DNA of 64,000 nt from Gimesia chilikensis (lineage in GTDB: Bacteria; Planctomycetota; Planctomycetia; Planctomycetales; Planctomycetaceae), in the NCBI RefSeq assembly GCF_007744075.1, contig NZ_CP036266.1, positions 186,001 to 250,000 of the forward strand, written 5' to 3'. Made by a program: the position numbers and the translations under genes. The notes under the pieces are model-generated. The model ran no database searches and was not told the origin of the DNA. It was given only the letters and a program-made list of their open reading frames with translations. Positions 19,388 through 27,912 of the stretch are shown here, piece after piece. Numbering within the stretch: the first letter of the stretch is position 1; every line of letters begins with the position of its first letter.

Positions 19388-20545
19388 TCAAAGAGAGAGT
19401 TGACCGATATTTTCTTTTGCCAGACCTGGTCCCGTCGTCATTCCTTTGCCGCCGATGCCGGTGAGAAGCTGAATGCGCTCGCCCTGCTGTTTGTGGAACA
19501 GGCCTGCAGACTTCTCCTCAGTATAAATGCCGCACCAGCGGTCTGTGACCTGAAAATCCAGTTTCATGAACATCTTTCGCGCATAATTTATGATGAGTTC
19601 TTCCACCTCAGCCGACATGCGTTCGGGAGGGGGATCGACCGAGTACGCATGCGAATCGCCGAGGATGAATTCGTTGTCCTGGTTCTGTGTCATCCAGATC
19701 TGAATGCCATGTTCCTGCAGCGTGGGTTCGGGGCCCGCCAGATTGATACCCTGCAAAAACTGAGCGTTCAGGAATGCGGGATACCTGGTCAGCGCGATTG
19801 GTGAGGCGATACTGGTACCCAGTGTGCGGTTTTCCGGATTAGAAATTTTGAGCATCTGCAGCTTGCAGTACTGCACGTTGCGTTCGATGTACGCTTCGGG
19901 AAACAGTGTCTGCAGATCAGCGCCGGAGCAGACAATCACCTGTTGTGCATGAAAGGTTCTGCCGTCTGCGATTTTGACCTGGCAGTGACTGCTCCGTTCC
20001 CGCACCGAGACCGCCGTGGTTTTCGGCAGGTAATCGCAGTCCGAGGTGCAGGCAATCCAGTTGATGAGTTCGCGAAAAAACTGGCCAGGGTCGAGTTGCA
20101 GATCCTGGGGGAAGAAGAGACTGCCCGTGCAGAATTCCGGATTCAGACAGCAGCTCGAACGGATGGTCTCCTCGGCGTTGAGGAACTTCGCGGGACAGAG
20201 AGTGTCCTGTTGCGTGTCAGCGAGTTGTTTCAGGAAGTCGGCTTCCGCTTCCGTGTGTGCCAGATACTGTGTGCCCGCCTGTCGCAGGGGGATCCCTAGC
20301 TGGCGGGTCAGCTCTTCGTAAATTTCCGAGGAAGCCAGAGCACGATCGCGCCAGATTCCGGGGGGCATGGCACTGGGAATGATCAGGCCAAAATTACGGA
20401 CGGATGCCTGCTGGGGAAAGATGTCCCGTTCGATGAGCAGGGTTTTCCAGCCCCGCTGCATGGCAAAGTACGCATGAAACGCACCAAGTACGCCACCGCC
20501 GATGACGATGACATCATATTTTCGCTGGTAAGTTTGAGTCGACAT
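19388..20545 (-). CDS. FAD-dependent amine oxidoreductase of phosphonate clusters
   Basis: This 385-residue DadA-like oxidoreductase begins with the FAD-binding motif VIVIGGGVLGAFHAYFA and IERD. It resembles the TIGR03364-type oxidoreductases found in phosphonate operons. Members of this group have been proposed, and in some cases shown, to oxidise aminoethylphosphonate or its N-methyl derivatives, feeding the PhnWX route (recalled from literature, not checked). First gene of the operon FAD-MFS-HD-phnX-phnW, with tight spacing throughout. Confidence 0.82.
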   Translation of the reverse strand: MSTQTYQRKYDVIVIGGGVLGAFHAYFAMQRGWKTLLIERDIFPQQASVRNFGLIIPSAMPPGIWRDRALASSEIYEELTRQLGIPLRQAGTQYLAHTEAEADFLKQLADTQQDTLCPAKFLNAEETIRSSCCLNPEFCTGSLFFPQDLQLDPGQFFRELINWIACTSDCDYLPKTTAVSVRERSSHCQVKIADGRTFHAQQVIVCSGADLQTLFPEAYIERNVQYCKLQMLKISNPENRTLGTSIASPIALTRYPAFLNAQFLQGINLAGPEPTLQEHGIQIWMTQNQDNEFILGDSHAYSVDPPPERMSAEVEELIINYARKMFMKLDFQVTDRWCGIYTEEKSAGLFHKQQGERIQLLTGIGGKGMTTGPGLAKENIGQLSL

Positions 20546-20652
20546 GGTTTGCTATCAGTGAAGCCCGAACGAGAGAGTCGCTTGAGTTTCCCATCGGGTG
20601 AAGGTCAGGAAGTTCGCGGCCTGGCGGGCAGACAGGAACTCTACCCACCAGG

Positions 20653-20698
20653 CACTGTCAAACTTCAGTGTGCCAAACTTAAAGTTAAGTATTGCCAA
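20653..20698. promoter_or_regulatory. Candidate operator cluster between the phosphonate operon and its regulator
   Basis: In the 307-bp divergent region there is a 14-bp perfect palindrome ACTTAA-AG-TTAAGT (20677-20690), flanked by two direct TGCCAA repeats starting at 20671 and 20693 (22 bp apart, about two helical turns). Just before it lies an inverted repeat CACTG-8-CAGTG (20653-20670). AraC/XylR-type regulators often bind direct repeats spaced by about two turns, so this is the best candidate site for the divergent regulator. Confidence 0.45.
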
Positions 20699-20852
20699 GT
20701 ATCGGGATCAGAGTGCAGAATACAATGATAATATACGCAGTTAAATTGACAATATTTACATGGGCTTCACGGGTTCTTTAACATTAGCTGACAGAGTGTC
20801 GGTTCATAGAACGCTGGTAACGCCAATACCTGTTTGTTGTAGAAGTCGTACG

Positions 20853-22019
20853 ATGAGATTTCCTGAACGTCGAAAAATCGCACTCCTGATCCAGACCTCC
20901 AGCGACTGGAGCCGCCAGATCATTCAGGGTATTGCCGACTATGCTTTCGAGCAGGGGGGCTGGGACTTCTGGATTGAATTCCGGGGGCTCAAAGAACGAC
21001 TGCAGATTCCCGCCTCGTGGCACGGGCACGGCACCATCTGTCGATTGACCGACGCACGCATTCGTCAGTCGATTATCGGGCGGCGTCTGCCCGCGGTGAA
21101 CGTCTCCTGGTTGGGAACGCATTCCGCCCGCATTCCGAAAGTCGTTTCAGACGAACGCGCCTGTGCCCGCATGGCGGCGGACTTCTTCCTTAACAAGGGC
21201 TTTCGTTCGTTTGGCTATATTGGTGCCGACCCCAATCTGAAATACCCTCCCACCATTCAGCACGATTTTGAATCGGCAGTCAGCGAGGCAGGGGGCGTCT
21301 GTTATGATTTTCCTTATTACGAACTGACGAAGGAAGCCGACTACGAACAGCAGCAGCATCGACTCAAAGAATGGTTGCGGGAGCTGCCCAAGCCGGTCGC
21401 GTTGCTGGTCTGGTCGAGTAAAGTGGGACGCGAAGTGGCAACGGTCTGCGTGAACCATCATCTGGAAATCCCGGACCAGGTGGCGATCCTCAGTATCGAA
21501 CACGACCCACTGATGTCGGCGCTGTCGCCGGTACCATTGTCCTGCATCAACCAGGGACCGCACGTTGTCGGTCATGCCGCGGCGCAGTTGCTGGATCAGA
21601 TGATTCAGGGGCAGCCCGCGCCGAAGAGGCCGGTGCTGATTCCTCCCCTGTCCATCGAAGAACGGGCTTCCACAGATACGCTGTTCGCCGATGACGATCT
21701 GGTTCGCGAGGCGATCCAGCTGATTCGTCAGCAGGCACATCTCCCCCTGCAGGTCACCGATCTCACGCAGCGGCTGAATGTCTCGCGTCGTATTCTGGAA
21801 CATCGTTTTCAGAAGGCCCTGCATCGCTCGCCGGCCAGTGAAATTCGCCAGGCGAAGCTGAACCGGATTACCCGCCTGCTGAGGGAGACCAACCTCACGA
21901 TCTCGCAGATCGCGGAACGCTGTGGCTTTCAGCATCAGGAAGCGATGATTCGCATGTTCGGGCGCGAGATGGGCATGTCGCCCCGGGAATATCGTCAGTC
22001 GAGTCATACGCTGCGCTGA
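20853..22019 (+). CDS. XylR-family transcriptional regulator (ligand-binding + AraC HTH)
   Basis: I choose ATG 20853 (MRFPERRKIALLIQ), which starts the domain directly; the frame is open back to 20760. The 388-residue protein has a periplasmic-binding-protein-like sensor domain (about residues 8-270; IALLIQTSSDWSRQIIQGI, GYIGAD) and a C-terminal AraC-type double HTH (about 285-385; LNVSRRILEHRFQ, CGFQHQEAMIRMFGREMG). It is read divergently from the phosphonate operon, so control of that operon is the simplest hypothesis. Its effector is unknown; xylose-type sugars are bound by E. coli XylR, but that need not hold here. Confidence 0.85.
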   Translation: MRFPERRKIALLIQTSSDWSRQIIQGIADYAFEQGGWDFWIEFRGLKERLQIPASWHGHGTICRLTDARIRQSIIGRRLPAVNVSWLGTHSARIPKVVSDERACARMAADFFLNKGFRSFGYIGADPNLKYPPTIQHDFESAVSEAGGVCYDFPYYELTKEADYEQQQHRLKEWLRELPKPVALLVWSSKVGREVATVCVNHHLEIPDQVAILSIEHDPLMSALSPVPLSCINQGPHVVGHAAAQLLDQMIQGQPAPKRPVLIPPLSIEERASTDTLFADDDLVREAIQLIRQQAHLPLQVTDLTQRLNVSRRILEHRFQKALHRSPASEIRQAKLNRITRLLRETNLTISQIAERCGFQHQEAMIRMFGREMGMSPREYRQSSHTLR

Positions 22020-22153
22020 GTGTTTCCGGACGGTCGGCAATTCCTTGCGAATCTGACCACTGGTTTGATGGCGATGGGGAACCGCCGATGGTACGATCAA
22101 AGAAGAGCAACAACTCTGTTTTATATCCGCTGTTCTGTCTGAGGAAGATCACC

Positions 22154-23581
22154 ATGATTTCAACGTTCTCACGTGTGTGGCTGCTGCTGGTTTTTACCAC
22201 TCTGCTCGCGGTGCCTGTAACTGCTGCGGAAGACGATGCCGGTTCGATTTTTATCGAAGGCTATACGAATCAGTTGAGCTATCAGCCCGGCGAGAAGATT
22301 CAGTTCCACCTCAACAGTTCCGAACCGCAGTATTCGATTGAGATCACCCGCCTGGGAGCCGAGAACAAAACGGTTTATAAAGAGACGCGTCAGAACGGAG
22401 CCGCTCATCCCGTGCCTGAAGATGCTTCATCAAACGGCTGTCACTGGCCGGCGGCGTTTGAGCTGACGGTTCCCGATTCCTGGGCCAGTGGTTATTACAG
22501 TGTGCGTCTGGCGGTACGCGACGGGGGTGGTAAATTTATTCAGCGGAATTCCCGTTCGGCTGAGTCGAGCCTGTTTTTCATTGTCCGTCCCCAGCAGCCC
22601 GGCTCTCAAACGAAAATCCTGATTCAACTCTCGACCAACACTTACAATGCCTATAACAACTGGGGCGGCTCGAGCCTGTACAGCTACCATGGTCGCAATC
22701 ATCTGCAGGGGCACCGCGTTTCGTTTGATCGTCCGTTGGCAGGTCAGTTTTCGAACTGGGAATATCCGTTCATCGCCTGGGCCGAGCAGAATGGGTACCA
22801 GTTGGACTACGCCGCCAACAGCGATCTGGAATTTCATCCCGAAATTTTGCAGCATTACAAACTGGTTCTCAGTGTGGGCCATGATGAATACTGGTCTGCC
22901 CCGATGCGCGATCATCTGGAGCAGTACATTAAACAGGGAGGCAATGTTGCCTTCTTCAGTGGAAATTCAGTCTGCTGGCAGGTGCGGAGTGAAGACGACG
23001 GTCGCGCCCTGACCTGCTGGAAACAGTGGTACAACCAGGATCCTGTTTTTCCGACGGACGATCACAGCACCCTGACCACGCTCTGGAGTCATCACCTGGT
23101 CAATCGGCCGGAAAATCAACTGACGGGCGTGGGCTTTCTGTACGGCGGCTATCATAAGAGCCACGGTCAGTTCATGGATGGTTCCGCCGCCTATCGCGTG
23201 CATCGTCCCGAACACTGGATCTTTGAGAAAACGGGGATCAAGCAGGGTGACGAATTCGGAGGGAAAGACACGATTGTCGGTTACGAATGCGACGGATGTC
23301 AGTTTGTGATGCAGGACGGTCTGCCTGTGCCGACCCATAAAGATGGCACTCCGAAGACCTTTCAGATCCTGGCGACCTGTCCGGCGAAATGGGCTCCCGG
23401 TGACAGCCTGTGGTACGATCGCTTCGAGAAAGACCGGGTCGGCGCCGCTGTGCTGGGGATGTATACCAACGGTGGGACCGTGCTGACGGTGGGGAGTACC
23501 GACTGGGCACACGGCTTGCGCGGGAAAGATCCGATCGTCCAGCAGATCACCAGGAACGTCCTCGACCGGTTGTCGAAGTGA
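22154..23581 (+). CDS. Secreted protein with N,N-dimethylformamidase large-subunit-like domain
   Basis: The start at 22154 (MISTFSRVWLLLVFTTLL) has a GAGGA ribosome binding site and gives a signal peptide ending near VTAAEDD; the frame is open to an upstream ATG at 22088. The 475-residue protein begins with a beta-sandwich (IFIEGYTNQLSYQPGEKIQF) and continues with the dimethylformamidase beta-like domain (YNAYNNWGGSSLYSYHGR, SVGHDEYWS, FFSGNSVCWQ). Known members include the catalytic subunit of N,N-dimethylformamidase, but most homologues are uncharacterised. Amidase activity is inference. Confidence 0.75.
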   Translation: MISTFSRVWLLLVFTTLLAVPVTAAEDDAGSIFIEGYTNQLSYQPGEKIQFHLNSSEPQYSIEITRLGAENKTVYKETRQNGAAHPVPEDASSNGCHWPAAFELTVPDSWASGYYSVRLAVRDGGGKFIQRNSRSAESSLFFIVRPQQPGSQTKILIQLSTNTYNAYNNWGGSSLYSYHGRNHLQGHRVSFDRPLAGQFSNWEYPFIAWAEQNGYQLDYAANSDLEFHPEILQHYKLVLSVGHDEYWSAPMRDHLEQYIKQGGNVAFFSGNSVCWQVRSEDDGRALTCWKQWYNQDPVFPTDDHSTLTTLWSHHLVNRPENQLTGVGFLYGGYHKSHGQFMDGSAAYRVHRPEHWIFEKTGIKQGDEFGGKDTIVGYECDGCQFVMQDGLPVPTHKDGTPKTFQILATCPAKWAPGDSLWYDRFEKDRVGAAVLGMYTNGGTVLTVGSTDWAHGLRGKDPIVQQITRNVLDRLSK

Positions 23582-23584
23582 TGC

Positions 23585-24223
23585 CTAGTTCGGCAGGAGT
23601 CCATCGCGTTCTGAACGGTTGATACTGTAGAGCACATGCCGCTGCAGTGGATCATTGTCGGGCAGTCCGGGATGATCGAAGTTGTCGATATACGACATGC
23701 CGATTTTTTCCATCACGCGGCGGGAAGCGATGTTGGAGGGGACCGTGAATGAGACGATCTGTTTCAGGTTGCATTCATCAAAGCCAAAGTCGAGCACGGC
23801 GTGTGCGCCTTCCGTAGCGTATCCCTGGTTCCAGTAGGGGGTTGCCAGTCGCCAGAGGATCTCGATGCAGGGAGTAAAAAACGCGGTGAACTGGGGAACC
23901 GCCAGGCCGATGAAACCGGCGAAGGAAGTCTGGTCTTTAATTTCGACGGCCCATAAGCCGAAGCCATATTCTTCAAAGTGTGTTCGGATATCTTCCACCA
24001 TCTGCACGCTCTGCTCGGAAGTCAGCGTGGATGGATAATACTGCATGACGCGTGGGTCTTTATTGAGCTCGACGAAAGGTGCGATGTCTTCCTCGCACCA
24101 CCGTCGTAAAATCAGCCGAGTCGTTTCCACTGTTCTGGTTCCTGCAAGTTCATCAAGTTGTTTCAGTCGTGTAGTACTCTCTCTACGCAGACACCCGGTT
24201 TGTAACGGAGAAATTTCCGGCAA
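23585..24223 (-). CDS. GNAT-family N-acetyltransferase (RimJ/RimL-like)
   Basis: This 212-residue protein has the features of ribosomal-protein-type acetyltransferases: TTRLILRRWCEEDIAPFVELN at the start of the domain, a central EILWRLATPYWNQGYATEG motif (acetyl-CoA-binding turn) and NIASRRVMEKIGM near the end. The first ~30 residues precede the conserved domain, so the true start may be downstream. The gene converges with the dimethylformamidase-like gene, with only 3 bp between the stops. Confidence 0.85.
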   Translation of the reverse strand: MPEISPLQTGCLRRESTTRLKQLDELAGTRTVETTRLILRRWCEEDIAPFVELNKDPRVMQYYPSTLTSEQSVQMVEDIRTHFEEYGFGLWAVEIKDQTSFAGFIGLAVPQFTAFFTPCIEILWRLATPYWNQGYATEGAHAVLDFGFDECNLKQIVSFTVPSNIASRRVMEKIGMSYIDNFDHPGLPDNDPLQRHVLYSINRSERDGLLPN

Positions 24224-24360
24224 TTCCCTTTTATTTCAAAAACAGGGTGCGTTTTTTATCGATATTGAAAGTCGCTCGTCCTTCTGTTCAAATAAATAAA
24301 TATCATTTAAATATCACAATGCTCTCTCAAGGGCTCACATTCCGCTTGGAGTACATAGAG

Positions 24361-27300
24361 ATGAAAATGTCTGTTTTTGGGGCAATGTTCGTAACTTTAA
24401 CCCTCTACAGTACTAATTGTCTTCCGGCGGCAGAATCTAATGGAGAAACTTCTCTGATGAAGGTTCCCGGAGCCTGGGAAGACCAGCAGGCAGGGAAATA
24501 TGCAGACCTGGACGGGTTCGCCTGGTATCGCTGCTACGTCAAAGTTCCCAATAACTGGGCCGACATGAATGCCCGTCCCCTCTGGCGGGATTCGGTGACA
24601 CTCTCCATCGAAAAACTGGCGGATGCTCACGAAGTCTATATCAACGGGACGCGCATCGGTCAGATTGGAAAGTTCCCCCCGAACTTCGAAAGTGGCTTCG
24701 ACAGTTATCAGCGCTACAAGGTTCCGCCGGGAACGCTCAAGCTGGGGAAGTACAATACGATCTCGGTCCGCGTTTATAACGAAGCAGGCCCGGGAGGTTT
24801 CCGGGGCGCACCTCCGATCCTGGCCGGTTACTTTCTGGAATGCGTGCTCAAAGGGGAATGGGAATTCCTGCCGGGCGATGATGTGAAATGGGCACTGACC
24901 GCCCGCGAGCAGAAGCCAGCCCATGCCGCTTTCGATGAGTTCACTCCAGCCACCTCGACACTCAAACGCTCTGCCAAACTTTCTCCGGGGCGACGCCTTT
25001 CCCCCGAGAAGTCGATGACGCTCTTTGAAACCGATGACGATGTGGCCGTGGATCAGTTACTCACCGAACCGCTGGTGGGGCAGCCGCTGTTTATGAGTTT
25101 CGATGAACGAGGGCGGATGTGGGTCGTACAGTATCGCCAGTATCCTTATCCCGCGGGACTCAAGGTGTTGAGCCGGAATAAATATTACCGAATGGAATTC
25201 GACCGGGTCTCCCCGCCGCCTCCCAACCACTTCCCGGGTAAGGACCGGATTACAATTCATGAAGATACCAACGGTGACGGCAAGTACGATGCACACAAGG
25301 TCTTTGCCGGCGATCTCAATATTGCGACGTCGGTTGTCAAAGGGCGTGGCGGGATCTGGGTCCTCAATCCACCTTACCTCCTGTTTTATCCCGACAAAGA
25401 CAACGACGACATTCCCGATGGCGATCCGGAAGTTCGCCTGTGGGGCTTTGGTCTGTCCGATACACACTCGGCTCCCAACAGTCTGCAGTGGGGACCGGAC
25501 GGCTGGCTCTACATGGTGCAGGGGAGTAACCTCGTTTCGCATCTGAAGAACACCGACAAGCCGGATGCGAAATCGATTTACTGTGAAGGGCCCGGGGTCT
25601 GGCGCTATCATCCCGAAACAGGGCGCTATGAATTGTTTGCTGAAGGGGGCGGCAATGCCTTCGGGCTGGAAGTCGATGCGGACGGCCGTGTTTATTCCGG
25701 CCATAACGGCGGAGGCACCCGTGGCTTCTACTATGTCCAGGGAGGTTATTACGAAAAGGGGACCGAGAGGAAGTACGGCGATGTGAGTAACCCGTATGCC
25801 TTTGGTCTGCTGCCTTTCATGAAGCATGCCGCTACGCCCCGCTTCAGTCACGCGCTGGTGAAATACGAGGGGGACACGCTGCCCGAGCGCTTTAAAGGGA
25901 AGCTGATTTCCGTCGATCCGCTGCACCAGTACCTGGTCCTCACTCAAGTGAATCAACTGGGGTCTTCCTTTCAGACTGAAGACGTGGGCTTTCCATTAAA
26001 GAGTACCGACCTGGGATTCCGTCCGGTGGCGATCTACACGGGACCTGACGGAGGTGTTTACATCGCTGACTTTTACGAAGAATTCATCGCGCATGGTCAG
26101 CACTACCAGGGACAGATCGATCCTAATTCGGGTCGCGTCTATCGCCTCCGCGGTAAGGATGCGGCGCCCCGCAAGATTGAGGACTTGAGTCAAAAGAGTT
26201 CACGGGAACTGCTGGATCTGCTCAAACATCCCAACGAATGGCACCGCCGCACCGCGCTGCGACTGCTGGGCGACCGTAAAGATGCGTCTGTGATTCCCAC
26301 ACTCAAACAATGGATCAAAGAGAACGATGGACACCTTGCCCTGGAGGCATTCTGGGCGTTGAATCTTTCGCAGGGCTTTGACGATGCCGTCGCGGAAGAG
26401 ACATTGAAACATCCTCATCCCATGGTCCGCTTCTGGACGGTGCGTCTGCTGGGAGACGACAAAGTGGTCTCCAGTCATATTGGTGAGCAGCTGATTGAGG
26501 CCGCACGGAACGAACCGAATGCGGAAGTCCGCGGTCAATTGGCGGCAACCGCTCGACGCCTGCCTGCGGATCTCTGCCTGCCCCTGGTCGAAGCCTTGAG
26601 CCGTTACGAGGCAGACGTGGACGATCCGCATCAGCCACTGATGCTCTGGTGGGCCCTGGAATCCAGGTCGGTCTCCGATCGGGAACAGGTACTCGCCTTG
26701 TTTAAAGACAAACAGTTCTGGGAGCGTCCCCTGGTGCAGACGGCACTGCTGGAACGACTGATTCGTCGTTACGCGACCGCAGGCAGCCGAACGGATCTGG
26801 TCACCTGTGCGAAACTGTTCGAGCTGGCTCCCGATGCGAAATCACGCCAACTGCTGATGACCGGTTTCGAGAATTCGTTCAAGGGACGTTCGCTGGCCGG
26901 GCTGCCCGAGGCACTGGTTAAAGCCCTGGCGGATGCGGGGGGCGGATCGACGACGCTGCAGATGCGACTGGGAAACCAGGCCGCGATTCAGACGGCACTG
27001 GACGCGTTGAAGTCACCCGGCAAGAATCAGGCTGAGCTGCTGGACTATATTCAGGTGCTGGGTGAACTGCAGGAACCACAGGCCCGCCCCGTGATGCAGG
27101 CTTTATTGAGCAGTACCAAAAACAGCGATTTGCAGACCGGCCTGCTGGTCGCGCTGCAGAAATATCAGCAGCCGGACATCGCGGCGGTGATTCTCAAACG
27201 CTATCCGGTTTTTTCTGAAGCCGTACGCGAAGTCGCGTTGAGCACGCTCGTCAGTCGAAAGGAATGGACCCGCGACTTGCTGGCTGCGGTGGAAGCGGGA

Positions 27301-27888
27301 CAACTGGACGCCCAGGCGATTCCAGAAGACCTGGTTCGCAAGATGACGATTCACCAGGATCCGCAGATCACAGAACACGTAGGTCGGCACTGGAAAGAGA
27401 TCCAGGGCGCTTCGAACCAGCAGATGCAGGCCAGCATCGCCCGTATCTCAGGTGTGCTGGAGCAGGGCAGCAGTGATGTTTATCGCGGTAAGGAACTGTA
27501 TCAGCAGAATTGTGCCAAGTGTCACGTGCTGTTTGGGGAAGGCAAACGCGTGGGACCGGAGTTGACGCAGTACAAACGCGACGATTCCCTGCGGATGCTG
27601 ATGCACGTGGTGAACCCGAGTGCGGAAATTCGCGAGGGTTTTGAAACGTACCTGGTGATCACCGACGATGGCCTGGTGGTATCCGGTTTCCTCTACGATC
27701 AGGACAAACAGATTGTCGTGATCCGCGGGGCCGATGGTCAGAATGTGACCATCAAGCGGGAGAACATCGATGAGATGATCAAGCAGCCCAAGTCCCTGAT
27801 GCCCGAAGGCCTGCTCGATAAACTCAGTGACCAGGAGCTGCGGGACCTGTTCGGATTTCTGCGGAGCAGTCAGCCGGTCTTTAAATAA
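24361..27888 (+). CDS. PVC-type heme-binding propeller protein with HEAT repeats
   Basis: ATG 24361 (MKMSVFGAMFVTLTLYSTNCLPAAES) gives a signal peptide and 1175 residues; upstream in-frame ATGs lack support. Domain order: a jelly-roll carbohydrate-binding-like domain (about residues 20-180; VYINGTRIGQIGKF), a TIM-like/propeller membrane-bound dehydrogenase domain (about 220-620; DERGRMWVVQYRQYP, EDTNGDGKYD), HEAT-like helices (about 640-980) and a C-terminal Pirellula/Verrucomicrobium-type cytochrome domain with CAKCH (residues 1051-1055) and VGPELT. Such proteins are typical of planctomycetes and are thought to oxidise sugars or alcohols and pass electrons to the heme. Substrate unknown. Confidence 0.88.
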   Translation: MKMSVFGAMFVTLTLYSTNCLPAAESNGETSLMKVPGAWEDQQAGKYADLDGFAWYRCYVKVPNNWADMNARPLWRDSVTLSIEKLADAHEVYINGTRIGQIGKFPPNFESGFDSYQRYKVPPGTLKLGKYNTISVRVYNEAGPGGFRGAPPILAGYFLECVLKGEWEFLPGDDVKWALTAREQKPAHAAFDEFTPATSTLKRSAKLSPGRRLSPEKSMTLFETDDDVAVDQLLTEPLVGQPLFMSFDERGRMWVVQYRQYPYPAGLKVLSRNKYYRMEFDRVSPPPPNHFPGKDRITIHEDTNGDGKYDAHKVFAGDLNIATSVVKGRGGIWVLNPPYLLFYPDKDNDDIPDGDPEVRLWGFGLSDTHSAPNSLQWGPDGWLYMVQGSNLVSHLKNTDKPDAKSIYCEGPGVWRYHPETGRYELFAEGGGNAFGLEVDADGRVYSGHNGGGTRGFYYVQGGYYEKGTERKYGDVSNPYAFGLLPFMKHAATPRFSHALVKYEGDTLPERFKGKLISVDPLHQYLVLTQVNQLGSSFQTEDVGFPLKSTDLGFRPVAIYTGPDGGVYIADFYEEFIAHGQHYQGQIDPNSGRVYRLRGKDAAPRKIEDLSQKSSRELLDLLKHPNEWHRRTALRLLGDRKDASVIPTLKQWIKENDGHLALEAFWALNLSQGFDDAVAEETLKHPHPMVRFWTVRLLGDDKVVSSHIGEQLIEAARNEPNAEVRGQLAATARRLPADLCLPLVEALSRYEADVDDPHQPLMLWWALESRSVSDREQVLALFKDKQFWERPLVQTALLERLIRRYATAGSRTDLVTCAKLFELAPDAKSRQLLMTGFENSFKGRSLAGLPEALVKALADAGGGSTTLQMRLGNQAAIQTALDALKSPGKNQAELLDYIQVLGELQEPQARPVMQALLSSTKNSDLQTGLLVALQKYQQPDIAAVILKRYPVFSEAVREVALSTLVSRKEWTRDLLAAVEAGQLDAQAIPEDLVRKMTIHQDPQITEHVGRHWKEIQGASNQQMQASIARISGVLEQGSSDVYRGKELYQQNCAKCHVLFGEGKRVGPELTQYKRDDSLRMLMHVVNPSAEIREGFETYLVITDDGLVVSGFLYDQDKQIVVIRGADGQNVTIKRENIDEMIKQPKSLMPEGLLDKLSDQELRDLFGFLRSSQPVFK

Positions 27889-27912
27889 GCGAGCTGTCCG
27901 GATCCGAAGTTT

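Noticed and set aside
21147..22100. A 317-codon minus-strand gene
   Set aside because: Antisense of the XylR-like regulator, which has clear domain motifs.
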